From: Streptomyces hiroshimensis
Lineage (GTDB): Bacteria > Actinomycetota > Actinomycetes > Streptomycetales > Streptomycetaceae
Length of the DNA stretch: 64,000 nt
Direction: 5' to 3'
NCBI RefSeq assembly: GCF_014650335.1
Contig: NZ_BMUT01000015.1
Coordinates: forward strand, 6,309 to 70,308
Shown in pieces: positions 51,796 to 59,235 of the stretch. Position numbers and translations under genes: made by a program. Every line of letters starts with the position of its first letter. The first letter of the stretch is position 1. The notes beneath the pieces were generated by a model that worked only from the letters and a program-made list of their open reading frames with translations, searched no databases and was not told the DNA's origin.

Positions 51796-52635
51796 ATGAC
51801 CTCATCCGGCTCGCCGGACTACACCGCCTTCGCCGCCCGCTACGACTCCTGGTTCGCCGCGTCCGGCGCCACCGCGGCCACCGTGGCGGCCCTCGCCGGG
51901 CTCGCCGAGGCGGCCGGGCCGGGGCCGGCCCTGGAGCTGGGCATCGGCACCGGCCGGATCGCGGTGCCGCTCGCGGCCCGCGGCGTGGAGGTGCACGGCA
52001 TCGACGCCTCCCCGGCCATGGTCGCCCAGCTGCGCGCCAAGCCCGGCGGCGAGCACATCCCGGTGACGATGGGGGACTTCGGCACGGCCGGGACCGGCGA
52101 CGGCGCCGCCGCCGGAGCCGAAGCCGTCACCGAAGCCGCAACCGACGCCGGCTCCGACGCCGCCGCCGGAGCCGACGCCCCGGGTACGTACGCGCTCGTC
52201 TACGTCGTCAGCGGCACGTTCGCCGAACTGCCCAGCCAGGAAGCCCAGGTGGACTGCTTCGCGGGCGCGGCCCGGCGGCTGCGGCGCGGCGGGATGTTCG
52301 TCCTGGACGCGCACGTACCCGAGGCCCTCGCCGAAGACCGGTCCACGGGCGGCCAGGTGCTGCCGACCGAGGGCAGCGAGCTCGTCCTGCGGTTCCGGGA
52401 GACCGACCGGGCGGCGCAGCGCTACCGCTCCCACTACATCGTCCTCGACAAGACCCCGGAGGGCCTCGGCATGCACCGTACGACGGTGTCGTTCCGGTAC
52501 GCGGCGCCGGGCGAGCTGGACCTGATGGCGCGGCTGGCGGGCCTGCGGCTGCGCGAGCGCTGGGGGGACTGGACGGGCGCGCCGTTCACGTCGTCGAGCG
52601 CGTACCACGTCTCCGTCTACGAGCGCCCGGAGTGA
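51796..52635 (+). CDS. SAM-dependent methyltransferase 1 of the YcaO cluster
   Basis: 279 residues, class I Rossmann fold: YTAFAARYDSWF, motif I LELGIGTGRIAVPLA, acidic GIDASPAM. Residues ~97-130 are an Ala/Gly/Asp/Thr-rich low-complexity insertion (DAGSDAAAGADA) not expected in the fold. Probably methylates the modified peptide or a sugar on it. Starts 40 bp after ycaO. Confidence 0.82.
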   Translation: MTSSGSPDYTAFAARYDSWFAASGATAATVAALAGLAEAAGPGPALELGIGTGRIAVPLAARGVEVHGIDASPAMVAQLRAKPGGEHIPVTMGDFGTAGTGDGAAAGAEAVTEAATDAGSDAAAGADAPGTYALVYVVSGTFAELPSQEAQVDCFAGAARRLRRGGMFVLDAHVPEALAEDRSTGGQVLPTEGSELVLRFRETDRAAQRYRSHYIVLDKTPEGLGMHRTTVSFRYAAPGELDLMARLAGLRLRERWGDWTGAPFTSSSAYHVSVYERPE

Positions 52636-52657
52636 ACCGGGGGAAGGGAGGGCGGCC

Positions 52658-53497
52658 ATGGACCCCGAGGCGTACATGGCGGAGAACCTGCGGCAGTGGG
52701 AGGCGTGGACGCCCCTGAAGGCCGCCTCCGCCTTCTACGGCCTGGACGACTTCCGCCGCGGCGGCATGCGGATCCGCCGCCTGGAGGTGGAGGAGGTGGG
52801 CGACGTGTCGGGCCTGTCCCTGCTGCACCTGCAGAGCCACGTGGGGCTGGACACCCTCTCCTGGGCGCGGCTCGGGGCGCGCGTGACCGGCGTCGACTTC
52901 TCCGCGGAAGGGACGGCGACCGCGCGCTCCCTGGCCCGCGATGTCGCTCCGTCGGCCCGCTTCCTCTGTGCCAACGTCTACGAGCTGCCCGGGCACTTGG
53001 ACGAGACCTTCGACCTCGTCTACACCTCGCACGGGGTGCTCGGCTGGCTGCCGGACCTGCGCCGCTGGGCGGCGGTGGTCGCGCGGTTCACGGCGCCGGG
53101 CGGCCGGTTCTACCTCTTCGAGTCCCACCCCACGGCCTGGCTCTTCGACAACCGCACGGACAGCCGGGAACTCACTGTGCGCTACCCGTACTTCGGCGCC
53201 GGGGAGCCGTTGCGCTGGCGCTACCGCAGCCCGCTGGCGGTGCCGGAGGCCGAGGCGGACGGCTGGGAGTTCTCCTGGGGGCACGCCCTGGGGGACATAG
53301 TGAACGCGCTGCTGGAGGCGGGGCTCGTCATCGAGTTCCTGCACGAGTGGCCGTTCGTGGCCTGGCCGATGTTCCCCTTCCTGGAGAAGCGCGACGACGG
53401 CTGGTGGCACCTTCCCGAGGACGTGCCCGCCGTTCCGCTTTCGTTCTCGCTGCGGGCCCGTAAACCCGCGCAGGGGGCCGGGAGGGATGCCCTTTGA
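52658..53497 (+). CDS. SAM-dependent methyltransferase 2 of the YcaO cluster
   Basis: 279 residues of a different methyltransferase subgroup: LLHLQSHVGLDTLSWA, VTGVDFSAEG, and YTSHGVLGWLPD. It follows methyltransferase 1 by 22 bp with GGGAAGGGAGG upstream of the ATG. Substrate unknown. Its stop is 175 bp before the short peptide gene. Confidence 0.82.
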   Translation: MDPEAYMAENLRQWEAWTPLKAASAFYGLDDFRRGGMRIRRLEVEEVGDVSGLSLLHLQSHVGLDTLSWARLGARVTGVDFSAEGTATARSLARDVAPSARFLCANVYELPGHLDETFDLVYTSHGVLGWLPDLRRWAAVVARFTAPGGRFYLFESHPTAWLFDNRTDSRELTVRYPYFGAGEPLRWRYRSPLAVPEAEADGWEFSWGHALGDIVNALLEAGLVIEFLHEWPFVAWPMFPFLEKRDDGWWHLPEDVPAVPLSFSLRARKPAQGAGRDAL

Positions 53498-53672
53498 GCC
53501 ACATAGGCCGTGGATACGCGGGAATCGTTGGCCGACGGACGACGGCGAGCGGCACGGAACGGCCTGCTCCACCATGGCGATCACTGCATTCCGGGGGCAC
53601 CATGTCAGCCGGGTGCGCCGGTGTTCCGACGCCTCGTCGCACGCATGACCCCTCACCGCCGAAGGAGCGGAT

Positions 53673-53762
53673 ATGCCCCAGGACATCGTAGAAGTCCAGG
53701 AAGTCCCGGCCGAGGAGCTCCCTGAGCTCGCCCTCATGATCGACATACCGTTCGAGGAGTAG
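53673..53762 (+). CDS. Candidate RiPP precursor peptide (29 aa)
   Basis: ATG at 53673 with a near-ideal binding site (GAAGGAG, 53661-53667), 29 codons, TAG at 53760-53762. The peptide begins MPQDIVEVQ and ends MIDIPFEE; 10 of 29 residues are Asp/Glu and there is no Cys, Ser, Thr, Lys, Arg, His, Tyr, Trp or Gly. It is flanked by a methyltransferase gene and a peptide-modification gene, and followed by a hairpin (53792-53823), the usual layout for a precursor with its own high-level transcript. Too short for standard gene calling. The leader/core boundary is unknown. Confidence 0.7.
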   Translation: MPQDIVEVQEVPAEELPELALMIDIPFEE

Positions 53763-53791
53763 CGCGGCCGCACTGCGCGGACCGCACTCCG

Positions 53792-53823
53792 GCGGCCGAC
53801 CGGGCAGGGCTCCGGTCGGCCGC
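53792..53823. terminator. Hairpin after the candidate precursor gene
   Basis: GCGGCCGACCGG (53792-53803) pairs perfectly with CCGGTCGGCCGC (53812-53823), 8-nt loop. It may terminate most transcripts after the peptide gene and let a minority read into the HExxH gene. Confidence 0.75.
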
Positions 53824-53873
53824 TCCTTCCCGGCAGCGACCGCAGCGGGGCGGGGATAAGGCAGGAGGACTGC

Positions 53874-54854
53874 GTGGACGTCGAGCCGGACCTCACGGCG
53901 GCGCACGCCGACCAGGACGCGCTGCTGCGGCTGTTGGCGGCCGTGGCGCAGGGTGCGGGGCTGCCGCCGCTCCCCCTGCACCCGGCCGCCGTGGAGGCCG
54001 CGCACCGGGCGCAGGCGGCGGCGCGGCACGCGAACGGTTCACCTCCGCCACAGGCACCGGCACCGGCACCGGCACCGGCACCGGCGAACGGGTGGGCCGG
54101 GCCGCCCGCGCCGGCCGCGACCGGGCCCGCCGCGTGGCCGGTCGAGCTCGCCGGCCCGGCGGACCACCCCCATCTGCTGCGCAGCCTGCGCCGCGCCCTG
54201 GCCCAGCTGCCGCCCCGGCCCGGGGCGGACGGGCAGCCGGTCACGGCCGCGCTCGGCCCCTGGCGTACCGCCGACCGGGAGGCCCTGGAGGCGGCGGTAC
54301 GGCTGCTTCAGGAGGCATGGCCCGCGATGCTGGACGAACTCCGCGCCGTGGTCCGCCAGGTGGCCCTCCTGGACGGCATGGCGATCGACGGATTCACCGA
54401 CTTCACCGTCCACGGCGCGGTCCTGGTCAACCGCAGGCGGCTCTCGGCGGCCCGCTCCGGCCTGCCCGGCCCGGCCCGGCTGGCCGAGGCCCTGGTCCAC
54501 GAGGGCACGCACAACCGCTGCAACGTGGCAGGGGTGCGGGCGCCGTTCCTGCGCCCCGCGGCGGACGACGAGACGGGCCCTCTGACCACACCCCTGCGAT
54601 CCGATCCGCGCCCGCTCAGCGGGCTGTTCCAGCAGACGGTGGTGCTGGCCCGGTGCGTCCTCCTCCACCGCCGGACGGCGGACGGCGGCGCCCTTTCCGC
54701 GGCCGCGGAGGCGGCGGTACGGGCCCGGCACGACCGCCTGCTGACGGACCTGGATGCGGCGGTGTCGTCCCTGAGCGCGCACCGTGCGGGCCTGACGGAG
54801 CACGGGGTGGACATGCTGCAGCAGTGCGCGGCGGTTGCGCGGAGCGCCGTGTAA
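53874..54854 (+). CDS. HExxH-type putative peptide-modification protein
   Basis: 326 residues with H209-E210-G-T-H213 in ALVHEGTHNRCNV, matching the HExxH proteins found in RiPP clusters (TIGR04267-like). Some such domains have been shown to be Fe(II)/2-oxoglutarate-dependent beta-hydroxylases; others may be peptidases. A hexanucleotide CACCGG expansion gives PAPAPAPAPA at about residues 62-72. The GTG start has GGCAGGAGG upstream. Its stop lies in a 14-bp tandem duplication. Confidence 0.8.
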   Translation: MDVEPDLTAAHADQDALLRLLAAVAQGAGLPPLPLHPAAVEAAHRAQAAARHANGSPPPQAPAPAPAPAPANGWAGPPAPAATGPAAWPVELAGPADHPHLLRSLRRALAQLPPRPGADGQPVTAALGPWRTADREALEAAVRLLQEAWPAMLDELRAVVRQVALLDGMAIDGFTDFTVHGAVLVNRRRLSAARSGLPGPARLAEALVHEGTHNRCNVAGVRAPFLRPAADDETGPLTTPLRSDPRPLSGLFQQTVVLARCVLLHRRTADGGALSAAAEAAVRARHDRLLTDLDAAVSSLSAHRAGLTEHGVDMLQQCAAVARSAV

Positions 54855-54868
54855 GGAGCGCCGCGCGA
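54841..54868. repeat. 14-bp tandem duplication over the HExxH-gene stop codon
   Basis: GGAGCGCCGTGTAA (54841-54854, ending in the TAA stop) is followed directly by GGAGCGCCGCGCGA (54855-54868). Confidence 0.8.
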
Positions 54869-54943
54869 GGCTTGCGTGGTGCGGCCCTGGCGGGTGGACA
54901 CGCGCCGGACCCGTAGCGTCCGACGCCGCCGCGCAATCCACCC

Positions 54944-55909
54944 CTACGAACCGGACCGGCGGTGCCGTGCCGTCCTCAGCGTCTCCCTGACGCCCCCCGG
55001 GGTCAGGCGCGACCTCCACGTCGCCCAGCGCTCCCACCGCGTCCCCCAGAGCCGGGGATCCTCGTACGGGACCCAGCCCGTCGCCCCGGACGGGTACCTC
55101 GGCACCCCCACGCACAGCCGCTTCGTGATGACGAAGCGCGTCTCGTCCGTGCTGTTGGGCTGGGAGGCGTGCAGGTGGTCCCCGGCGAAGAGCAGGATGT
55201 CCCCGGGGTCCAGCTCCACGTCGACCGGCGCACCGACCTCCTGCCCCGGCACCAGCGTGTGCCCGTCGTGACGCAGCGGGCGCCGGTACGCGTCGGGGTA
55301 GAACAGCAGCCCGTTGCCGCTGCGGACCGGGCCGACGGCCATCCAGAGGTTGACGGAGTTGACGGCGGTGTTGAACCAGGAATCAACATGGGCGTCACGC
55401 GGCGTCAGGAAGCCTTCCAATCCGGCCAGTTCTTCTTCCCCGGCCCCGACCGAGCGCTCCGGCGGCATGATGCGGATCCCGAGGTGCCCGCTCAGGTACA
55501 GCCGCGCTCCCTGCGGCTCCAGGGCCCTGGCCACATCGTGCAGGACCGTGCGGGAGAAGGGCCGCAGCCGGGTTTCCAGGTCGGTGCGGACCGCCGCGAT
55601 CTGCCCGGTGTCCGCGTGCCGGTGCGCGTTCTCCAGCGCCCCGGAGACCTGCGCGGCCTCCGCCGCCGGCAGGGCGGCGGCCACGGCTCGGGCGGCCTCC
55701 CGCCGGATCGTCTCCAGCGCGCCGATGTGGCGCAGTCCGCCCTTGACGGCCACCAGCGCGCCGTCGAGGACGTGCCGCAGCGAGACGGGAATGCCGTACG
55801 GGCCGGGTTCGACGCTGTGCAGGGCGGCGGGGGCGCCCACGGAACCGGCCGCCGAACCGGCCCAACCGTCCACGGAACCGGCCGCGGGCCCGTCGGCCGG
55901 CCGGGTCAC
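54944..55909 (-). CDS. Phytanoyl-CoA dioxygenase-like Fe(II)/2-oxoglutarate oxygenase
   Basis: 321 residues. Iron-binding facial triad: H174-V-D176 in DAHVDSWFN and a distal His in FAGDHLHASQPN, with the 2-oxoglutarate-binding Arg in DETRFVITKR. PhyH-like enzymes hydroxylate or halogenate small molecules and peptides. The GTG start overlaps the epimerase stop (GTGA), so it is the last gene of a coupled minus-strand unit with the epimerase and glycosyltransferase. It could create hydroxyls for glycosylation or sulfation. Confidence 0.8.
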   Translation of the reverse strand: MTRPADGPAAGSVDGWAGSAAGSVGAPAALHSVEPGPYGIPVSLRHVLDGALVAVKGGLRHIGALETIRREAARAVAAALPAAEAAQVSGALENAHRHADTGQIAAVRTDLETRLRPFSRTVLHDVARALEPQGARLYLSGHLGIRIMPPERSVGAGEEELAGLEGFLTPRDAHVDSWFNTAVNSVNLWMAVGPVRSGNGLLFYPDAYRRPLRHDGHTLVPGQEVGAPVDVELDPGDILLFAGDHLHASQPNSTDETRFVITKRLCVGVPRYPSGATGWVPYEDPRLWGTRWERWATWRSRLTPGGVRETLRTARHRRSGS

Positions 55910-56850
55910 GGGGTCTCCTCCCCGCGCTCCCGGGTGCCGCCGGCCATGGCCTCGATCCCGTCGTGCAGAGCCGTCCGCGGGCGGAAGCCGAACGCGCGGG
56001 CGGCGAGGGAGATGTCGGCCCCGGTGTGCCGGGCGTCGCCCGGCCCCGGCGGCCGCGGGACGACGGCGACGGGCCCGGCGACGCTCTCCACGGCGGCGAT
56101 GGCCTGCTTCATGGACACCGGCGAGCCGCCCCCGATGTTGGCCACCCCGGTGAAGCCGGACAGGGCCGCGTCGCGCATGCCGGTGACGACGTCCTGGACG
56201 TACGTGAAGTCACGGGTCTGCTCGCCGTCGCCGTAGAGCGGGAACGGCGCTCCGCCCCGCGCGGCGGCCAGGAGGCGGGCGAAGGCCATGTCGGGCCGCT
56301 GCCGGGGCCCGTAGACGGTGAACAGCCGCAGCGCGACGGCGGGCACCCCGTAGGCCGTGCGGTACAGCTCGCACAGGTGCTCGGCGGCGAGCTTGGTCAC
56401 GCCGTAGGGCGAGACGGGCCGGGGGCACGCCGTCTCGGCCGTCGGGAAGGCCCGGGCGTCGCCGTAGACGGAGGAGCTGGAGGCGTAGACGAACTTGACC
56501 AGCGGGCGCCCCCGGACGGCTTCCAGCAGCACTTGGGTGGCCAGGATGTTCCGGTCGGCGTAGAGCGCGAACTCGCGGCCCCAGGAGGGCCGGATGCCGG
56601 GCTGGGCGGCGAGGTGGTAGACGACGTCCGCGCCGTCGAGCACGGGATCGAGTGCGGTGTCCAGCAGGTCGGCCCGGTGGAAGGTGAAGGCCGGGCAGCT
56701 CATCGGGCCGCGCAGGTTGCGCTCCTTGAGGGCGGGGTCGTAGGAGTCGGTGAGCGCGTCGACGCCGACGACGCTGTCGCCCGCGGCCAGGAGGTGCGTA
56801 CAGAGGTGGGAGCCTATGAAGCCGGCCGCGCCGGTCACGACGGCGCGCAT
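55906..56850 (-). CDS. NAD-dependent epimerase/dehydratase (GalE/WbpP-like)
   Basis: 314 residues, extended SDR: nucleotide-binding GAAGFIGSHL, YHLAAQPG, catalytic SSSVYG and Y-x3-K in PYGVTKLAAEHL, and RLFTVYGPRQRPDMA. Acts on UDP-activated sugars, probably a UDP-glucose/glucuronate 4-epimerase. It supplies the sugar for the neighbouring glycosyltransferase, with which it overlaps (TGATG). Confidence 0.85.
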   Translation of the reverse strand: MRAVVTGAAGFIGSHLCTHLLAAGDSVVGVDALTDSYDPALKERNLRGPMSCPAFTFHRADLLDTALDPVLDGADVVYHLAAQPGIRPSWGREFALYADRNILATQVLLEAVRGRPLVKFVYASSSSVYGDARAFPTAETACPRPVSPYGVTKLAAEHLCELYRTAYGVPAVALRLFTVYGPRQRPDMAFARLLAAARGGAPFPLYGDGEQTRDFTYVQDVVTGMRDAALSGFTGVANIGGGSPVSMKQAIAAVESVAGPVAVVPRPPGPGDARHTGADISLAARAFGFRPRTALHDGIEAMAGGTRERGEETP

Positions 56851-58025
56851 CACGGGCGCCCCTCTCCGGGCAGCTCCGCGGGTTCTCCGGGGGCACGTGG
56901 CGCGGCCCTGGCCCCGGGCGGCAGGACGCGGTCGGCGCGCGCTCGCCACGTGTGGCGCTCCAGCAGCTGCCGCCGGGCCGCCTCCCCGAGGGCCTGCCGC
57001 CGGGCCGGGTCGGCGGCCAGCGCCATGACGGCGTCCGCCCACGCCGCGACGTCGCCGGGCGGGCACATCAGGCAGGTGCGCCCGTCGGCCATGACCTCCC
57101 TGAGCACCGGCAGGTCGGAGACGACGATCGCCCTGCCGTAGGCCATGTACTCGAAGAGCTTCATCGGGGAGACCCAGCGGGCGATGTCGCCGATGCCTCC
57201 GGCGCAGGACACGCGCTGCTGGTACGGGGCGAGGACGAGGTCGAAGGCCCGGTAGTACGGGGGCAGCGCGGCGGGCGGCCGGTGGCCGTGGAAGTAGACG
57301 TTGGTGCGGGTGTTGCGGCTCTCCCAGTGCGCCCGGTCCTCCGCGGTGCCGCCGACCAGGTGGAAGTCGACGTCGGGCAGGCGGCCGGCGAGGGCGAGGA
57401 TGACGTCCGTGCCGCGGCCGGGGTAGAGGTGGCCCACGTAGCCGGCCTTCAGGGCCCCCGGCCTGCCGGGGAGCTCCGCCACGGGCCCGCCCGCGGGCAC
57501 CGGGTCGGCGCAGTCGTGGGCCGTGACGAGGTCGGTGCCGGGCCGGGCGCCGAGCCGGGGGAAGGCGGCGCGGTAGTCGTCGGCGAGCGCCTGGGAGACG
57601 AAGACGACGCGGGTGAGGCCGGGGCTGCGGAAGAGCAGCCGCTCGGCGGCGCGAACGGCCTTGCTGTGCCACAGGAGGTGGGTCTCGTAGACCAGCGGGG
57701 CGAGCCCGGAGGCGGCGACGAGGCCGTGCAGATCGCGCCCGTAGAGCAGGTCGGGGACGCCGCGGCGCAGGATCTCGGCGCGCAGCCGGCGGGCCCGGAG
57801 CCAGACGCCGATCCCCGGTACCGAGGGCAGGGGGAGTGTGCGAATGGGGAAGCGGTTGCGGGTGCCGTAGTAGGCGTGGACGTCCTCCGCGGGGGCCGAG
57901 CCGGGCAGGGCGTACAGCTCGGTGTCGTGCCCGGCGTCGGCGAACGCGTCGCACATCCGCATCACGTGCACTCCGTTGGCATAGACGGAGGGAATGCTTC
58001 CAGAGTGCAGGTAGGCGATCCGCAT
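56850..58025 (-). CDS. Glycosyltransferase (GT4-like, GT-B fold)
   Basis: 391 residues: N-terminal YLHSGSIPSVYANGVHVMRM, mid GYVGHLYPGRGTDV, and the C-terminal donor site SPMKLFEYMAYGRAIVVSDLPV with the E/x7/E-type acidic residue. Cytosolic retaining transferase. GGAGG precedes the ATG. Operon GT-epimerase-oxygenase on the minus strand. Whether it decorates the YcaO product or a surface glycan is open. Confidence 0.85.
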   Translation of the reverse strand: MRIAYLHSGSIPSVYANGVHVMRMCDAFADAGHDTELYALPGSAPAEDVHAYYGTRNRFPIRTLPLPSVPGIGVWLRARRLRAEILRRGVPDLLYGRDLHGLVAASGLAPLVYETHLLWHSKAVRAAERLLFRSPGLTRVVFVSQALADDYRAAFPRLGARPGTDLVTAHDCADPVPAGGPVAELPGRPGALKAGYVGHLYPGRGTDVILALAGRLPDVDFHLVGGTAEDRAHWESRNTRTNVYFHGHRPPAALPPYYRAFDLVLAPYQQRVSCAGGIGDIARWVSPMKLFEYMAYGRAIVVSDLPVLREVMADGRTCLMCPPGDVAAWADAVMALAADPARRQALGEAARRQLLERHTWRARADRVLPPGARAAPRAPGEPAELPGEGRP

Positions 58026-58114
58026 GGCTGGGCGACCTCCGGAGCGGGCGTGGCGGCTGCCGGCGCGAACCGCCGGCCTCTCATTGCGCTCCGGGGGGCG
58101 CCGCTGCGGAAGAC

Positions 58115-58233
58115 CGCGAACGAGCCAGCCTCACGAACGAGCCAGCTTCGTGATCGAGCCGGCCTCGTGATGAACCCGGCCCCGCGATGAAGCCGGCCCC
58201 GCGATGAGGCCGACCCCGCGATCAGGCCGGCCC
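58115..58233. repeat. 17-bp x7 tandem array behind the ankyrin gene
   Basis: Seven consecutive 17-bp units in exact register (58115, 58132, 58149, 58166, 58183, 58200, 58217), consensus CGCGATGAGCCGGCCC with a gradient of divergence along the array. It lies between the ankyrin gene stop (58244) and the glycosyltransferase start. Confidence 0.92.
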
Positions 58234-58243
58234 CGCCCCGCGG

Positions 58244-58657
58244 TCACTCGCCCCGGAAGAGCTCCAGCAGGTCCTGCCGGCCGAACACGCCCGCGGCCTC
58301 GATGGCCGAGGGCGCCCCGGCGGCCGGGTCGGCACCGTGCGCCAGCAGCGTGCGGACGACCTCGTCCTCGCCCTTGAAGACGGCGCCCGCGAGGGGCGTC
58401 TGGCCGCGGTCGTTGGCCCGGTTCGGGTCCGCCCCGCGCTCCAGGAGGGCGAGGACGGCGGGGAGGTGGCCGTGGTAGGCCGCCAGCATCACCAGGGAGT
58501 CGCCGCGGTCGTTGGTGAGGTTGGCCGGCACGCCCGCGTCCACGTAGGCGGCGAGGGTGTCGGTGTCGCCGTGGCGCGCCAGGTCGAAGACCTTGGCCGC
58601 GAGCTGGAGCACCTCGGGGTCGTGGGCGGGCTCGGTCTCGGGGGTCTGCTCGGTCAT
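58244..58657 (-). CDS. Ankyrin-repeat protein
   Basis: 137 residues with about three ankyrin repeats (GDTDTLAAYVDAGVPANLTN; GDSLVMLAAYHGHLPAVLALL; GQTPLAGAVFKGEDEVVRTLL), a small protein-binding scaffold of unknown partner. ATG 58655-58657 has GGAGG upstream. Confidence 0.88.
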   Translation of the reverse strand: MTEQTPETEPAHDPEVLQLAAKVFDLARHGDTDTLAAYVDAGVPANLTNDRGDSLVMLAAYHGHLPAVLALLERGADPNRANDRGQTPLAGAVFKGEDEVVRTLLAHGADPAAGAPSAIEAAGVFGRQDLLELFRGE

Positions 58658-58998
58658 GGTCTGCGGTCCTCCGGTTGGGCGCCTGGACAGCACGCGATGT
58701 CGGTGCAGCACCCACCCTATGTACGGTCACGGCACGGTGTCCGGCAGGCACGGACGCGCCCGTTCGGGTGAATCGGGAATCGCTCGCCCAGGGGCCGCCA
58801 CCGCTGGCCGGTTTCGTTCCCCGGGATGCGGCCCGGGGCCGCGGGCAGGCGGTTTGTCCCTCCGCGGCGAAGATCCGCCCCTTGCCGATCAAGACTTCCG
58901 GCCGGTGATCGAACTGCGATGTCCTTCTTGTCGCATTAATACTTTCTGTGAGTCTTGAGGAGCTCATGGTGAACCCCTCGACCACTCAGGAGAACGTC
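58658..58998. promoter_or_regulatory. Divergent intergenic region before the small membrane protein
   Basis: 341 bp with no convincing gene. Near its plus-strand end is an AT-rich segment (GCATTAATACTTTC, 58933-58946) that probably contains the promoter of the small membrane protein/ATPase unit. No other signal was found. Confidence 0.35.
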
Positions 58999-59193
58999 AT
59001 GATTCTGTCCATCTCCGGCGTCGTGCTGTTCGGCATCATCGTCTTCCTGTTCTTCCGCAAGGACAGCCTGAAGGCCAGCCACGCCATCGTCTGCGCCCTC
59101 TTCGGCTTCTACCTGTCGAGCACGGCCATCGCCCCCAGCATCAGGGCGGGCAGCGCGAGCCTCGCCGGCCTCCTGGGCGGCCTCAAGTTCTGA
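58999..59193 (+). CDS. Small membrane protein, 64 aa
   Basis: Two predicted transmembrane helices (LSISGVVLFGIIVFLFF and a second around residues 23-45) and a short C-terminal amphipathic tail (SLAGLLGGLKF). AGGAG (58988-58992) is 6 bp from the ATG. ATG 58966 and GTG 58948 are alternatives. It is 42 bp from the FtsK-like gene; this pairing recurs in Streptomyces as far as I recall, but its role is unknown. Confidence 0.75.
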   Translation: MILSISGVVLFGIIVFLFFRKDSLKASHAIVCALFGFYLSSTAIAPSIRAGSASLAGLLGGLKF

Positions 59194-59235
59194 CCCGCCC
59201 CGCATCCGCCGCACCGCCCGCAGGAGGAGACCGAC

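Noticed and set aside
53494..53691. 65-residue frame overlapping the promoter of the candidate precursor
   Set aside because: Wrong frame, no binding site, Arg/Thr-rich shadow composition; the 29-codon frame has the good ribosome binding site.
58115..58233. 17-bp x7 array considered as a CRISPR
   Set aside because: Units are contiguous with no spacers, and no cas genes are present.
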